The notes beneath the pieces are model-generated. The model saw nothing but the letters and a program-made list of their open reading frames with translations, was not told the origin of the DNA and did no database searches. Positions 1 through 5,423 of a stretch of DNA of 5,423 nucleotides are shown here, piece by piece (position 1 is the stretch's first letter; every line of letters starts with the position of its first letter). Where the stretch lies: assembly GCA_039029235.1 (NCBI GenBank), contig JBCCGO010000038.1, forward strand, positions 1 to 5,423. The letters are read 5' to 3'. The translations under genes and the position numbers were made by a program. Source of the stretch: JBCBRR01 sp039029235 (GTDB taxonomy: Bacteria; Bacteroidota; Bacteroidia; Cytophagales; Amoebophilaceae).

Positions 1-1519
1 CATCAGCTCTGAAGGCTTCTAGCTCGCCTCTGTCTTCTGATATGCACTTTTGCAGGGTCGCTATATCTGTTTGGGTGATAGCTTCTGCTCTTGCCTTTGC
101 CCCTTTAGCTTGCGCTAGCATTGATGCCTGGAGTTGGGCTAAGCCCTGGTAAGCTGAGTTTTTTAGCTCCGTTGTCTCTTCGCTAGCCAGTGTGTCTTGC
201 TCCTTGGCACATATGCTCAGTATATGTTGATACAAGATAGCTGCGTCTGTATAATGGGAGAGATCTTTGCTTGAGTCTCCTTCCTTTTGCTTGGACTCTG
301 CCAACGATAGTAACACTTCCCCTAGATCAATCAGTTTTTCAGACGTCTTGGCAACCTGAAGATCCCGCACTAATGCTCGAAGCTTCTCAGCAAGCGGGGC
401 ATCGCCTTCCGACCGCTTGAATATTTTCAGCTCAAGTAATCCTTGCCTTAGCTTGAGAAATAGCTCAGCTAACTTATGGCCTTGAAAATGTGCCCCCAAT
501 GCGCCTAGTCGATTAACAAGACGAAGGAAAGTCTTTGCCTCTTGAATGGCTAATGCAGTAGGAATTTGCCTTCCAGCAGTAATCGCGCTACTGGGAGCCT
601 GACTGACGCCTGAATTAGAAGTTAACCGAGTACTATGCAGGGCTTTGCTTTTGGATGAAGTAGCAACACTTGCTACCACATGAGCAGCCTCAGGACCTTG
701 GCCTATTTGAGAACTACTCGGTAGTTGGCTTGAAGCTGAGCCCCGTGCTGAGCTGGGTACAACTAAATGGGGATCGGACAAAGTATGGTGCGCTACATCC
801 TCACTGACTAATTGCTTCCCCTTCGTTCTTGAGCTTACCTCCAGCTCAGATGGTTCATAATCGCCCTGTTCTGCGGGATTGGCTGGTAATTCACCCTGTG
901 GCTTACTGCTAGCAGATGACTGAGCTTGGCCTCCTCCCTTCAACCCTAGCTCTCCCACATAGACAACTTCCCCAAGGGCGGGAAACACCTTCCCACCTAG
1001 TACATGAATCTGGCGTTGGCTATACCAGCTAGGGTACCTGCTAAGAATTTCTAGGCTACTCGCGACATCTTCTCCCAAAATACACACGACAGGCAGCACT
1101 GACTGGCGAGAAAAGCCACCCATCCGAGATAGCACCTCGGCACGCCACTGGTCTGCTTCGTAGTGAAAACGCACTTGCTCCCCGCCTCGGGCTTGGAAAG
1201 ACAGATTCTCACCAACGGGGATGACTTCGATGGAAGTTCGTCGTAGACCCCGCCGCTGATATGGAACAGCTTCCTGGCTCATGCGCTGCTGGAGTACGCG
1301 CTCCATCGCTGGTCCGCTAGCTGATGGCAGCGTCAGGGCACCAGGAGCTGACGGTTCTGGAGCAATGGTAGTTGTCACCATAGCTCTCCCGCCCTCAGGG
1401 GCGGCTCGCGTAATGTCTGGGCTGTAGCTCGTGAGCAGCCATACAGTAAGTAATATCCTGGCCGCGCTCCGCTGGCCCTGGGTGTAGCAATTAGATAATT
1501 TAGTGTCTCTAGTATTCAT
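1..1519 (-). CDS. Exported modular protein with serine-rich linker and helical TPR-like region (3' end outside window)
   Basis: The frame is open without a stop from the ATG at 1519 to the window edge, giving 506 complete codons; the C-terminus is missing. Residues 1-40 look like a Sec signal peptide: a basic start (MNTRDTKL, then R17 and R21), a short hydrophobic core (ILLTVWLL, 22-29) and a possible cleavage site near TRAA (37-40). The LLTSY stretch is placed like a lipobox but has Tyr where Cys would be needed, so lipidation is not supported. Residues about 75-195 form a compact, mixed-composition domain ending in GEVVYVGELGLKGGG. Residues about 196-315 are a Ser/Gln/Pro-rich, probably disordered linker. 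Residues about 320-506 are alpha-helical, and HYTDAAILYQHILSICAKE (422-440) resembles a TPR helix pair. No enzyme motif is visible in this part. The ATG has only a weak upstream purine stretch (TTGGAA). Role unknown; secreted or surface-exposed effector is inference. The reading frame is certain, the function is not. Confidence 0.85.
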   Translation of the reverse strand, partial: MNTRDTKLSNCYTQGQRSAARILLTVWLLTSYSPDITRAAPEGGRAMVTTTIAPEPSAPGALTLPSASGPAMERVLQQRMSQEAVPYQRRGLRRTSIEVIPVGENLSFQARGGEQVRFHYEADQWRAEVLSRMGGFSRQSVLPVVCILGEDVASSLEILSRYPSWYSQRQIHVLGGKVFPALGEVVYVGELGLKGGGQAQSSASSKPQGELPANPAEQGDYEPSELEVSSRTKGKQLVSEDVAHHTLSDPHLVVPSSARGSASSQLPSSSQIGQGPEAAHVVASVATSSKSKALHSTRLTSNSGVSQAPSSAITAGRQIPTALAIQEAKTFLRLVNRLGALGAHFQGHKLAELFLKLRQGLLELKIFKRSEGDAPLAEKLRALVRDLQVAKTSEKLIDLGEVLLSLAESKQKEGDSSKDLSHYTDAAILYQHILSICAKEQDTLASEETTELKNSAYQGLAQLQASMLAQAKGAKARAEAITQTDIATLQKCISEDRGELEAFRAD

Positions 1520-1564
1520 TGTTCCAATGGTTTGGGGGTTGTTACAAGGATTCACTAATCGTTT

Positions 1565-1592
1565 CTTCTACAAGCTAAGTTTACTTTGTTAA
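1565..1592 (-). promoter_or_regulatory. Candidate sigma70-type promoter for the exported-protein gene
   Basis: Read on the minus strand, TTAACA (1592-1587, five of six matches to TTGACA) is followed after 16 bases by TAGAAG (1570-1565, four of six matches to TATAAT). Transcription would begin near 1558, leaving a leader of roughly 38 bases before the ATG at 1519. A second possible -10 (TATTAT, 1607-1602) lies further upstream but lacks a good -35. This is motif matching only. If the organism uses a different consensus, as Bacteroidota do, the call fails. Confidence 0.3.
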
Positions 1593-1631
1593 AGTTACAA
1601 AATAATAAGCCAGCGCTTCTAGCTAAGTTTA
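1565..1631. repeat. Imperfect direct repeat in the promoter region
   Basis: Two copies of cttcta(caa)gctaagttta lie at 1565-1583 and 1616-1631. They are identical except for a three-base insertion (caa) in the first copy. The core agctaagttta recurs exactly 48 bases apart (1573 and 1621), and a shorter agctaag occurs again at 1813. The first copy overlaps the candidate -10 box and spacer. The second contains the small palindrome gctaa-gt-ttagc (1622-1633). It could be a duplicated promoter segment or a pair of operator half-sites; nothing here decides between them. Confidence 0.5.
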
Positions 1632-1684
1632 GCTTCAGACCAAATATAGCAATAGAACTTCTCGGCAAGCCTAGATTCTCACCC

Positions 1685-1722
1685 GGTGGCTGGCGCTGCT
1701 ACCTAAAGTGCGAGCACTTTTT
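1685..1722 (+). terminator. Paired hairpins followed by T run, possible plus-strand terminator
   Basis: On the plus strand GGTGGC (1685-1690) can pair with GCTACC (1698-1703) using one G-U pair. One base later AAAGTGC (1705-1711) pairs with GCACTTT (1714-1720), and the run continues to five T bases at 1718-1722. The second stem is a perfect 7-base inverted repeat. The arrangement suits a terminator read from left to right better than from right to left, because on the minus strand the first stem gains an A-C mismatch and only three T bases follow the second stem. No plus-strand gene precedes it, so it is either chance, the end of an unrecognised plus-strand RNA, or a protein-binding palindrome. 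Confidence 0.25.
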
Positions 1723-1804
1723 CGAGGTCGGTTCATGACGCTAGGCTGCGCTAAGAAAAAAGGCTCACTGGATCTTCTTAAAAGGTTGCTAGCACGTAAG
1801 CATG

Positions 1805-1810
1805 CCTCCT
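1805..1810 (-). promoter_or_regulatory. Orphan perfect Shine-Dalgarno sequence
   Basis: The minus strand reads AGGAGG here. The nearest starts are an ATG only one base away (four codons, then TAG) and a GTG at 1795-1793, nine bases away (five codons, VLATF, then TAA). Neither is a credible gene. It may be chance, a leader mini-ORF, or the remains of a start region whose gene has gone. Confidence 0.2.
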
Positions 1811-1864
1811 ATAGCTAAGCTTTTTATCAACTGTCATGAGCTTCTATCTTAGTTCATGGCATGG

Positions 1865-4800
1865 CTAGCTGTCTTTGCTAGCAGCCAAGAGGTCTTTGGT
1901 TAGGGTATGTTCTGCACCCAGTATTTCGCTACAAAGTGGTACCAGCGTTGCTATGATCTGCTGTACGGTTGTCTCGTCTAGCTTAGGGAGGGTCTCGATG
2001 AGGTGGCGGTAATACTGGGTGAGTTGTGGGTGGGCTCCCTTGAAAACACGCAGCGCCACCTCCACGGCTTGTTGGTAGTGAGTGGCAGCTTCTTGGTGGC
2101 GTCCTAAGGCTGTATAGCCCAGCCCGACGCCATTCAACGATTGTGCCATGTATGGATGGTCTTGGCCTTTAAAAAGGCACTCGCGCATGGCCCACCCTTG
2201 CTTACAGTGATCCAAACCCTCTTCGGCCTGGCCGAGTTTTATTAGGGTCTCCCCTACGTTGTTGAGCGAATGGGCTATGTCTGGATGGTCCTGGTTGCTA
2301 GCAAGGCGCTGCCGCATCTCCAAAGCTTCTTTCTTATATATCAGTGCCTCTGGGAGCTGTTTTAGATCTTCCAGGCTGATGCCTACACTATTCAGCGAAC
2401 GAGCCACATCTGGATGGTCTTGGCCCTTGAAGAGCCATTGGCGCATGGCCAGGCCCTCTTGCTTATACTTCAGGGCTTCTTGATGTCTGCCTAGATGCGA
2501 GAGCAGTTCTGCCACACTATTGAGCGCATGGGCCAATTCAGGATCGTCCTGTTCGTCTTTGCCTTCTAAAAGGCGTTGCCTCATGGCTAGTGCTTGCTGC
2601 TTATGCTCCAGTGCCTGCTGGCGCTGGCCTAGCTGGCTCAGGGTAGTACCTATTTCGCTCCAAGCACGGGCTACCTCTGGATGGTCTCCTTGGTAGCGGT
2701 CTTGGCAGGCCTGGAGGGCTTGCTTTTGGTACTCGAGGGCTTCTGGGTAGTTGCGTACTACTTCCTTGCTATACTGCCCCATACTGTTCAGCAATCTGGC
2801 TGCTACTGCTGCTGGCGCTGCGCCTGAAGATCTGAGCCTGGAGACTACTTTGGCTACATGGGGGGCATATAGCTTGGCTCGCTGCCAGCGATCATCTGGG
2901 GTTGCTGACACCCACGGCATCTGACTGGCTAGTACGTGGGTTAACTTCCACAAAATCTTTTCTGGTGACCCTAGCCCTGCTTCAGCTGACCAGCCTTTGT
3001 ATTCCCTGCAGCAGGCTTGTACTTCCCGGTGTACCTGGAGACCGAGTGCTGCTTCTGCATTGTATACACTGTGCATCAGTGATAGCCTGGATAAGTCTGT
3101 GGCTACTTCACTAAGCTTCTCTGGATCTTCCTCTTCTAGCAGGGAACACACGAGCGAAAGTGGTATGAAATCAGCATCTAGGTAGGCTACACATTGCATC
3201 AGCTGTTGGCCTTTTTCTCCGAGTGTTTCTAAACCTAGGGCTGCTTCAGGCAGGGGGAGCTTGCCTTGCGCTTTGGTGCTTGCTTCCTGCAGCGCTTGTA
3301 AGCGGGCTATGTACTGGGCTGTTGTGATTAGCTTGTTGGCCTGCAGATAGCCGGCAGCTAGTTTGAGCTTTTGGGGAACGAGCCCTACTGTCTCCAGTAG
3401 GGAAGCACCCTCTTGATTGGTATAGGGGCGCTTCAGGGTCCTGAAACGAGCTTCTAGGTAACGATGGCCCTCGTCTTGGCTGAAAGCATCTACCTGAAGC
3501 TGCTCATACATTTCTTCGAAAGCTTCGGCATCTCGGGTGGTAATGAGGGCCTGGACATGAGGCGGCCTGTGCAAGAGGTAATCTTCGAGGAGGCTGGCTT
3601 CTTCGGCATTGTCTAGGATCAGGAGCGCCGCTTGGTTGCTCTTCTCAAGGGCACTGTAGACTACCCTGGCTAGCTCCTGGCGGTACTGGCGTGGGTTAGC
3701 GGTCAATTGCTTGGCTAGGGATCGATAGTCCACCTGGAGCTCTTGGGCTAGCTGCTCATAGCCTTCTTGCAGTTTCCGGCTGTCTTCTGCGCCTATCCAG
3801 CGGACTGTCTGAAGGTCTTTACGCGCATGGCCATAGTGGGCTGCTAGTGTACTCTTACCGACTCCGCCAAAGCCGTATAGTACGCATACGTCCTGTTTTT
3901 GTAAAATTTCTGTTAACTTATCGGTGATCTCTTTTCTCTGGATAAAATGAAGGAGCTTAGTAAGGGCTATGTGGTTACTCAGTTCAGGGAGGTTCTTGAC
4001 CTCTTGGGCTTTCAAGGACGTGATTGTGGCATCTATTTGTAGGGCTTTCTTGACGTAACTAAAGAGACGCTCCTCAGCACGAGGGGTGTACTGGGTAGTA
4101 GTCTGGTCTCGGAGGTGCTGGAGCTTCTCTTTTAGCGTTTTGCCTGCTAGCCACTGGGAAGCTGAAGTGCTAGTCGCTAATTTTTCCAAAGCCTGGCTAG
4201 CCATGGCTGCTTCTGCTGCTCTGTCTGCTTGGCTCTGTGCGGCTACTAGCGCCAGGCCATCTAGCAACCCCTCCATGACATCTGCATCTAATCCCCAAGA
4301 TGATGGCTGGGCCAAGAGTTCGAGTTGATTGATAATGCCCTTGCGAACCTCAGCGGTAGGACCGCTGAGGGCTAGGGTTTGTAGCTGTAGGGTGATGCCA
4401 AAGCGTAGGGCTTGGCGGTATTGTGGAACTTTCTTAGTCGCCATGCCCTTCAAGCTTAGGCTTGACATATGGATGGCTTGCACTCGCTCCTCGAGTGCCG
4501 CTGGCTCGGGATAGGCTTGAAGGTCTTCCTCCTGGAGACACTGGAGCATTTGCTTCTCGAGGATTAGCAGCTGGCTGTACCAGGGTTTCTGCTCGATGCG
4601 CCGCCCACGAACGGCCCTTTGTAGGAAGGTAATGCCTTCTTGGAGCTCAGCTAGCTTCAACTCGCCTGTGGCTAGGCCTCGTCCTACTGATACCAGATTG
4701 GCTGCTCCTAGGAGCCCTTGACCTATACGCCTCAGGTTGCTCGAAAAGTCTGGCTCAGGGTCTTCGAGTAGCCGTAGGGTTTGTTTGAGCAGACGGGCTT

Positions 4801-4933
4801 GGTAGCGGACCGGATAGTATTGGGATCCGTCAACGATTGCTTGCAGCTTTTCTCGGAAGTTTTGGTAGAGCCCTCCTTCTCGCACATTGAGCTGTCCAGG
4901 GGCTACCTTGTGGGCTAGGAAGAGGGTCTGCAA
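1865..4933 (-). CDS. STAND-class NB-ARC ATPase with C-terminal kinesin-light-chain-type TPRs
   Basis: A 1022-codon cytoplasmic STAND NTPase; in such proteins TPR-sensed ligand drives nucleotide exchange and oligomerisation. Residues 1-330 are mostly helical and match no effector family I recognise (no TIR, CHAT, nuclease or protease motif). The NB-ARC core has Walker A GFGGVGKST (354-362, Lys360), Walker B ALLILDNAEE (436-445, Asp441), sensor-1 ITTR (464-467, Arg467) and a GLPL-like GLVPQKL (517-523). A winged-helix region (about 567-645) ends in VHREVQ (634-639), an MHD-like position. Six TPRs of about 43 residues (711-972) follow, then a degenerate seventh (973-1012). No signal peptide or membrane segment is seen. 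The start is uncertain: TTG at 4933 has GAGG five bases upstream, but the first in-frame ATG is codon 156 and the frame stays open back to 4978. Family assignment is secure. Anti-phage sensor and host-directed effector are both possible; the sequence does not decide. Confidence 0.93.
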   Translation of the reverse strand: MQTLFLAHKVAPGQLNVREGGLYQNFREKLQAIVDGSQYYPVRYQARLLKQTLRLLEDPEPDFSSNLRRIGQGLLGAANLVSVGRGLATGELKLAELQEGITFLQRAVRGRRIEQKPWYSQLLILEKQMLQCLQEEDLQAYPEPAALEERVQAIHMSSLSLKGMATKKVPQYRQALRFGITLQLQTLALSGPTAEVRKGIINQLELLAQPSSWGLDADVMEGLLDGLALVAAQSQADRAAEAAMASQALEKLATSTSASQWLAGKTLKEKLQHLRDQTTTQYTPRAEERLFSYVKKALQIDATITSLKAQEVKNLPELSNHIALTKLLHFIQRKEITDKLTEILQKQDVCVLYGFGGVGKSTLAAHYGHARKDLQTVRWIGAEDSRKLQEGYEQLAQELQVDYRSLAKQLTANPRQYRQELARVVYSALEKSNQAALLILDNAEEASLLEDYLLHRPPHVQALITTRDAEAFEEMYEQLQVDAFSQDEGHRYLEARFRTLKRPYTNQEGASLLETVGLVPQKLKLAAGYLQANKLITTAQYIARLQALQEASTKAQGKLPLPEAALGLETLGEKGQQLMQCVAYLDADFIPLSLVCSLLEEEDPEKLSEVATDLSRLSLMHSVYNAEAALGLQVHREVQACCREYKGWSAEAGLGSPEKILWKLTHVLASQMPWVSATPDDRWQRAKLYAPHVAKVVSRLRSSGAAPAAVAARLLNSMGQYSKEVVRNYPEALEYQKQALQACQDRYQGDHPEVARAWSEIGTTLSQLGQRQQALEHKQQALAMRQRLLEGKDEQDDPELAHALNSVAELLSHLGRHQEALKYKQEGLAMRQWLFKGQDHPDVARSLNSVGISLEDLKQLPEALIYKKEALEMRQRLASNQDHPDIAHSLNNVGETLIKLGQAEEGLDHCKQGWAMRECLFKGQDHPYMAQSLNGVGLGYTALGRHQEAATHYQQAVEVALRVFKGAHPQLTQYYRHLIETLPKLDETTVQQIIATLVPLCSEILGAEHTLTKDLLAASKDS
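1898..2803 (-). repeat. TPR-encoding tandem array, 129-base period
   Basis: Seven units code residues 711-755, 756-801, 802-844, 845-887, 888-930, 931-972 and 973-1012 of the STAND protein. The conserved core is LNxVG...LG...EAL.YK..AL.MRQ.L......HP..A. The unit is visible in DNA: the plus-strand word tggatggtc occurs at 2153, 2282, 2411 and 2678, with the variant aggatcgtc at 2540. Steps are therefore 129, 129, 129 and 138 bases; the longer step is a three-residue insertion in unit 2 (GKDEQDDPEL). Units 3 to 5 are the most alike. Unit 7 is poorly conserved and probably caps the solenoid. Confidence 0.85.
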
Positions 4934-4978
4934 GAGGGCCTCGAGGCTAACGCGAGCACTGGGGTAGTCGGCTTGAAC
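4934..4978 (-). other. Coding-like 5' extension of the STAND frame without a start codon
   Basis: The 15 codons before the TTG at 4933 are open and in frame. They read VQADYPSARVSLEAL, which flows naturally into LQTLFLAHK. The extension has the GC-rich composition of the gene and ends at an in-frame TGA (4979-4981). No ATG, GTG, TTG or CTG in it has a good ribosome binding site. It may be the residue of a longer N-terminus that has been cut off, or 5' untranslated sequence. Confidence 0.4.
4939..4942 (-). promoter_or_regulatory. Possible ribosome binding site for the TTG start
   Basis: The minus strand reads GAGG five bases before the TTG at 4933. It is the only Shine-Dalgarno-like word near the called start and is a short, slightly close match. 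It supports TTG weakly. An alternative GTG start lies at codon 17 (in QLNVREGG), without a good site in front of it. Confidence 0.3.
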
Positions 4979-5051
4979 TCAAGCTTTTAGTAATCAGAAA
5001 ACCAAAGAAGCTTGTGGATGTCACATGAAGCAGATGTAATAAAATTGTGGG
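4979..5051. other. AT-rich spacer with flanking AAGCTT inverted repeat
   Basis: This stretch separates the right-hand gene from the STAND frame. It is clearly AT-richer than the STAND gene, and the change is sharp at about 4979-4985. Self-complementary AAGCTT copies at 4981-4986 and 5008-5013 can pair around a loop that includes part of their neighbouring T and A tracts, but no T run follows on either strand, so it is a poor terminator. No good promoter for the STAND gene stands out. Confidence 0.4.
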
Positions 5052-5423
5052 TTAATGCAAATTATACAGATTTTTGTTTAAATCTGGGAAGAAGCACACT
5101 TTTACTAACCGGCCATCCTGGAAAGCCATTCGGCCCTCTATCTCCCTGGAAAATATGACAAAACATCCATAGTCAAAACTATCAACCCCCCATTTGTTGT
5201 CTTGGTGCTGTATGCAAGCACGACAAGCTGTGAGTGTGAGCACACGTGCCTGCTGTTGAGCTGACATCGTTTGTGTTTCTAATGCTTCCAGGTCTACATG
5301 CAAGTCACCATTTTGATTTGCCAGTACATAGTGGAATATTGTAATATGGCACAGCATTATACACGGTAGCTGTGGAGACTCATCAAGGCGCTTGTCAATG
5401 TGCGATTGGAACTTCGCAATGGA
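5052..5423 (-). CDS. Hypothetical protein, C-terminal part (5' end probably outside window)
   Basis: The frame ends at TAA (5054-5052) and stays open to the window edge, giving 123 codons. An internal ATG at 5357 would give 101 residues, but it has no ribosome binding site, and the 22 codons before it (SIAKFQSHIDKRLDESPQL and on) look coding, so this is probably the end of a longer gene. Counting from that ATG, it has a CxxCxxH cluster (Cys45, Cys48, His51), two more cysteines (65 and 88), an aromatic patch (FDYGCFVIF, 61-69) and a Lys/Asn-rich tail. The cluster could bind a metal, but no known zinc-finger or haem motif (CxxCH) is complete. No signal peptide or membrane segment is seen in this part. 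Codon use is AT-richer than in the STAND gene, which suggests a different origin. I do not recognise the family. The stop lies 118 bases before the called STAND start, and the two genes share orientation. Confidence 0.6.
   Translation of the reverse strand, partial: SIAKFQSHIDKRLDESPQLPCIMLCHITIFHYVLANQNGDLHVDLEALETQTMSAQQQARVLTLTACRACIQHQDNKWGVDSFDYGCFVIFSREIEGRMAFQDGRLVKVCFFPDLNKNLYNLH

Larger units (their letters stand above)
1520..1864. other. 345-base spacer between the STAND gene and the exported-protein gene
   Basis: This stretch is AT-richer than the flanking genes and has no convincing coding sequence. It holds a probable minus-strand promoter (1565-1592), an imperfect direct repeat (1565-1583 and 1616-1631), two adjacent hairpins (1685-1722), a T6 run on the minus strand at 1755-1760 without a clear GC-rich stem before it, and an orphan AGGAGG on the minus strand (1805-1810). 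A 47-codon minus-strand open stretch (1555-1698) lacks an ATG and a ribosome binding site, so I do not call it a gene. I see no strong intrinsic terminator for the STAND gene ending at 1865. Confidence 0.6.

Noticed and set aside
1555..1698. Minus-strand open stretch of 47 codons in the spacer (contains IAIFGLKLNLARSAG)
   Set aside because: No ATG, only a TTG without a ribosome binding site, and its internal similarity comes from the direct repeat. It also covers the candidate promoter.
1671..1736. Minus-strand mini-ORF of 21 codons starting MNRPRKSAR
   Set aside because: Has an ATG but no Shine-Dalgarno sequence, is very short, and overlaps the hairpins. It cannot be supported as a gene from one sequence.
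1520..1864. tRNA or structured-RNA gene in the spacer
   Set aside because: I find no cloverleaf, no T-loop consensus (GGTTCRANTCC) and no known riboswitch core on either strand.
2259..2483. Plus-strand open frame of 74 codons inside the TPR region
   Set aside because: It lies antisense to the TPR repeats and its repeating residues (ATSGWSW/AMSGWSW) merely mirror the 129-base unit. No ribosome binding site or independent signal.
1898..2803. Regular 129-base repeats considered as a CRISPR or satellite array
   Set aside because: The period is a whole number of codons, units diverge at third positions, and the translation is a clear TPR series. There are no unique spacers between constant repeats.
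2902..3185. Two overlapping plus-strand open frames of 62 and 70 codons
   Set aside because: Both are antisense to the intact winged-helix coding region, overlap each other and have composition expected of a shadow frame.
4086..4514. Plus-strand open frames of 80 and 61 codons
   Set aside because: Antisense to the helical N-terminal part of the STAND gene, which is intact there. Their Ala/Ser/Trp-rich content reflects the reverse complement of that gene's codons.
4981..5013. AAGCTT-flanked inverted repeat considered as an insertion-sequence end or terminator
   Set aside because: The arms are short and imperfect beyond six bases, there is no target-site duplication or T run, and no transposase is nearby.

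Overview
The window looks bacterial: dense coding, one long intact reading frame, a Sec-type signal peptide and no introns. All three genes lie on the minus strand, so transcription runs from right to left. The mix of a eukaryotic-looking NB-ARC/TPR signalling ATPase and a secreted serine-rich protein with a helical C-terminal half is typical of the accessory gene content of intracellular symbionts of protists, arthropods or fungi. That placement is inference. There is no rRNA, tRNA or housekeeping gene to fix the taxon, and I do not name a species.

Right end (5052-5423): the end of an AT-richer gene of unknown function whose frame is still open at the window edge. Then 4934-5051, a short AT-rich spacer. 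Centre (1865-4933): a 1022-codon STAND-class ATPase. It has about 330 residues of uncharacterised helical sequence, an NB-ARC core with Walker A, Walker B, sensor-1 arginine and GLPL-like motifs, a winged-helix region with an MHD-like VHREVQ motif, and six or seven kinesin-light-chain-type TPRs. It has no ATG near its start. The call rests on a TTG, and coding-like sequence continues 15 codons further upstream to a TGA where base composition changes sharply, so the gene may have lost its original 5' end.

Spacer 1520-1864 (345 bases): no convincing gene. It holds a probable promoter for the next gene, an imperfect direct repeat overlapping that promoter, paired hairpins and an orphan Shine-Dalgarno sequence. 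Left end (1-1519): the first 506 codons of an exported protein with a signal peptide, a compact domain of about 120 residues, a serine-rich linker and an alpha-helical, TPR-like C-terminal half that runs off the window.

Nothing in the sequence proves that the genes act together. The spacer before the left gene and its own promoter-like element argue for separate transcription. The STAND protein should be cytoplasmic and the left protein exported. The most interesting points are the unassigned N-terminal domain of the STAND protein, its probable 5' truncation, the modular build of the exported protein, and a strong excess of the palindrome GCTAGC (13 copies).
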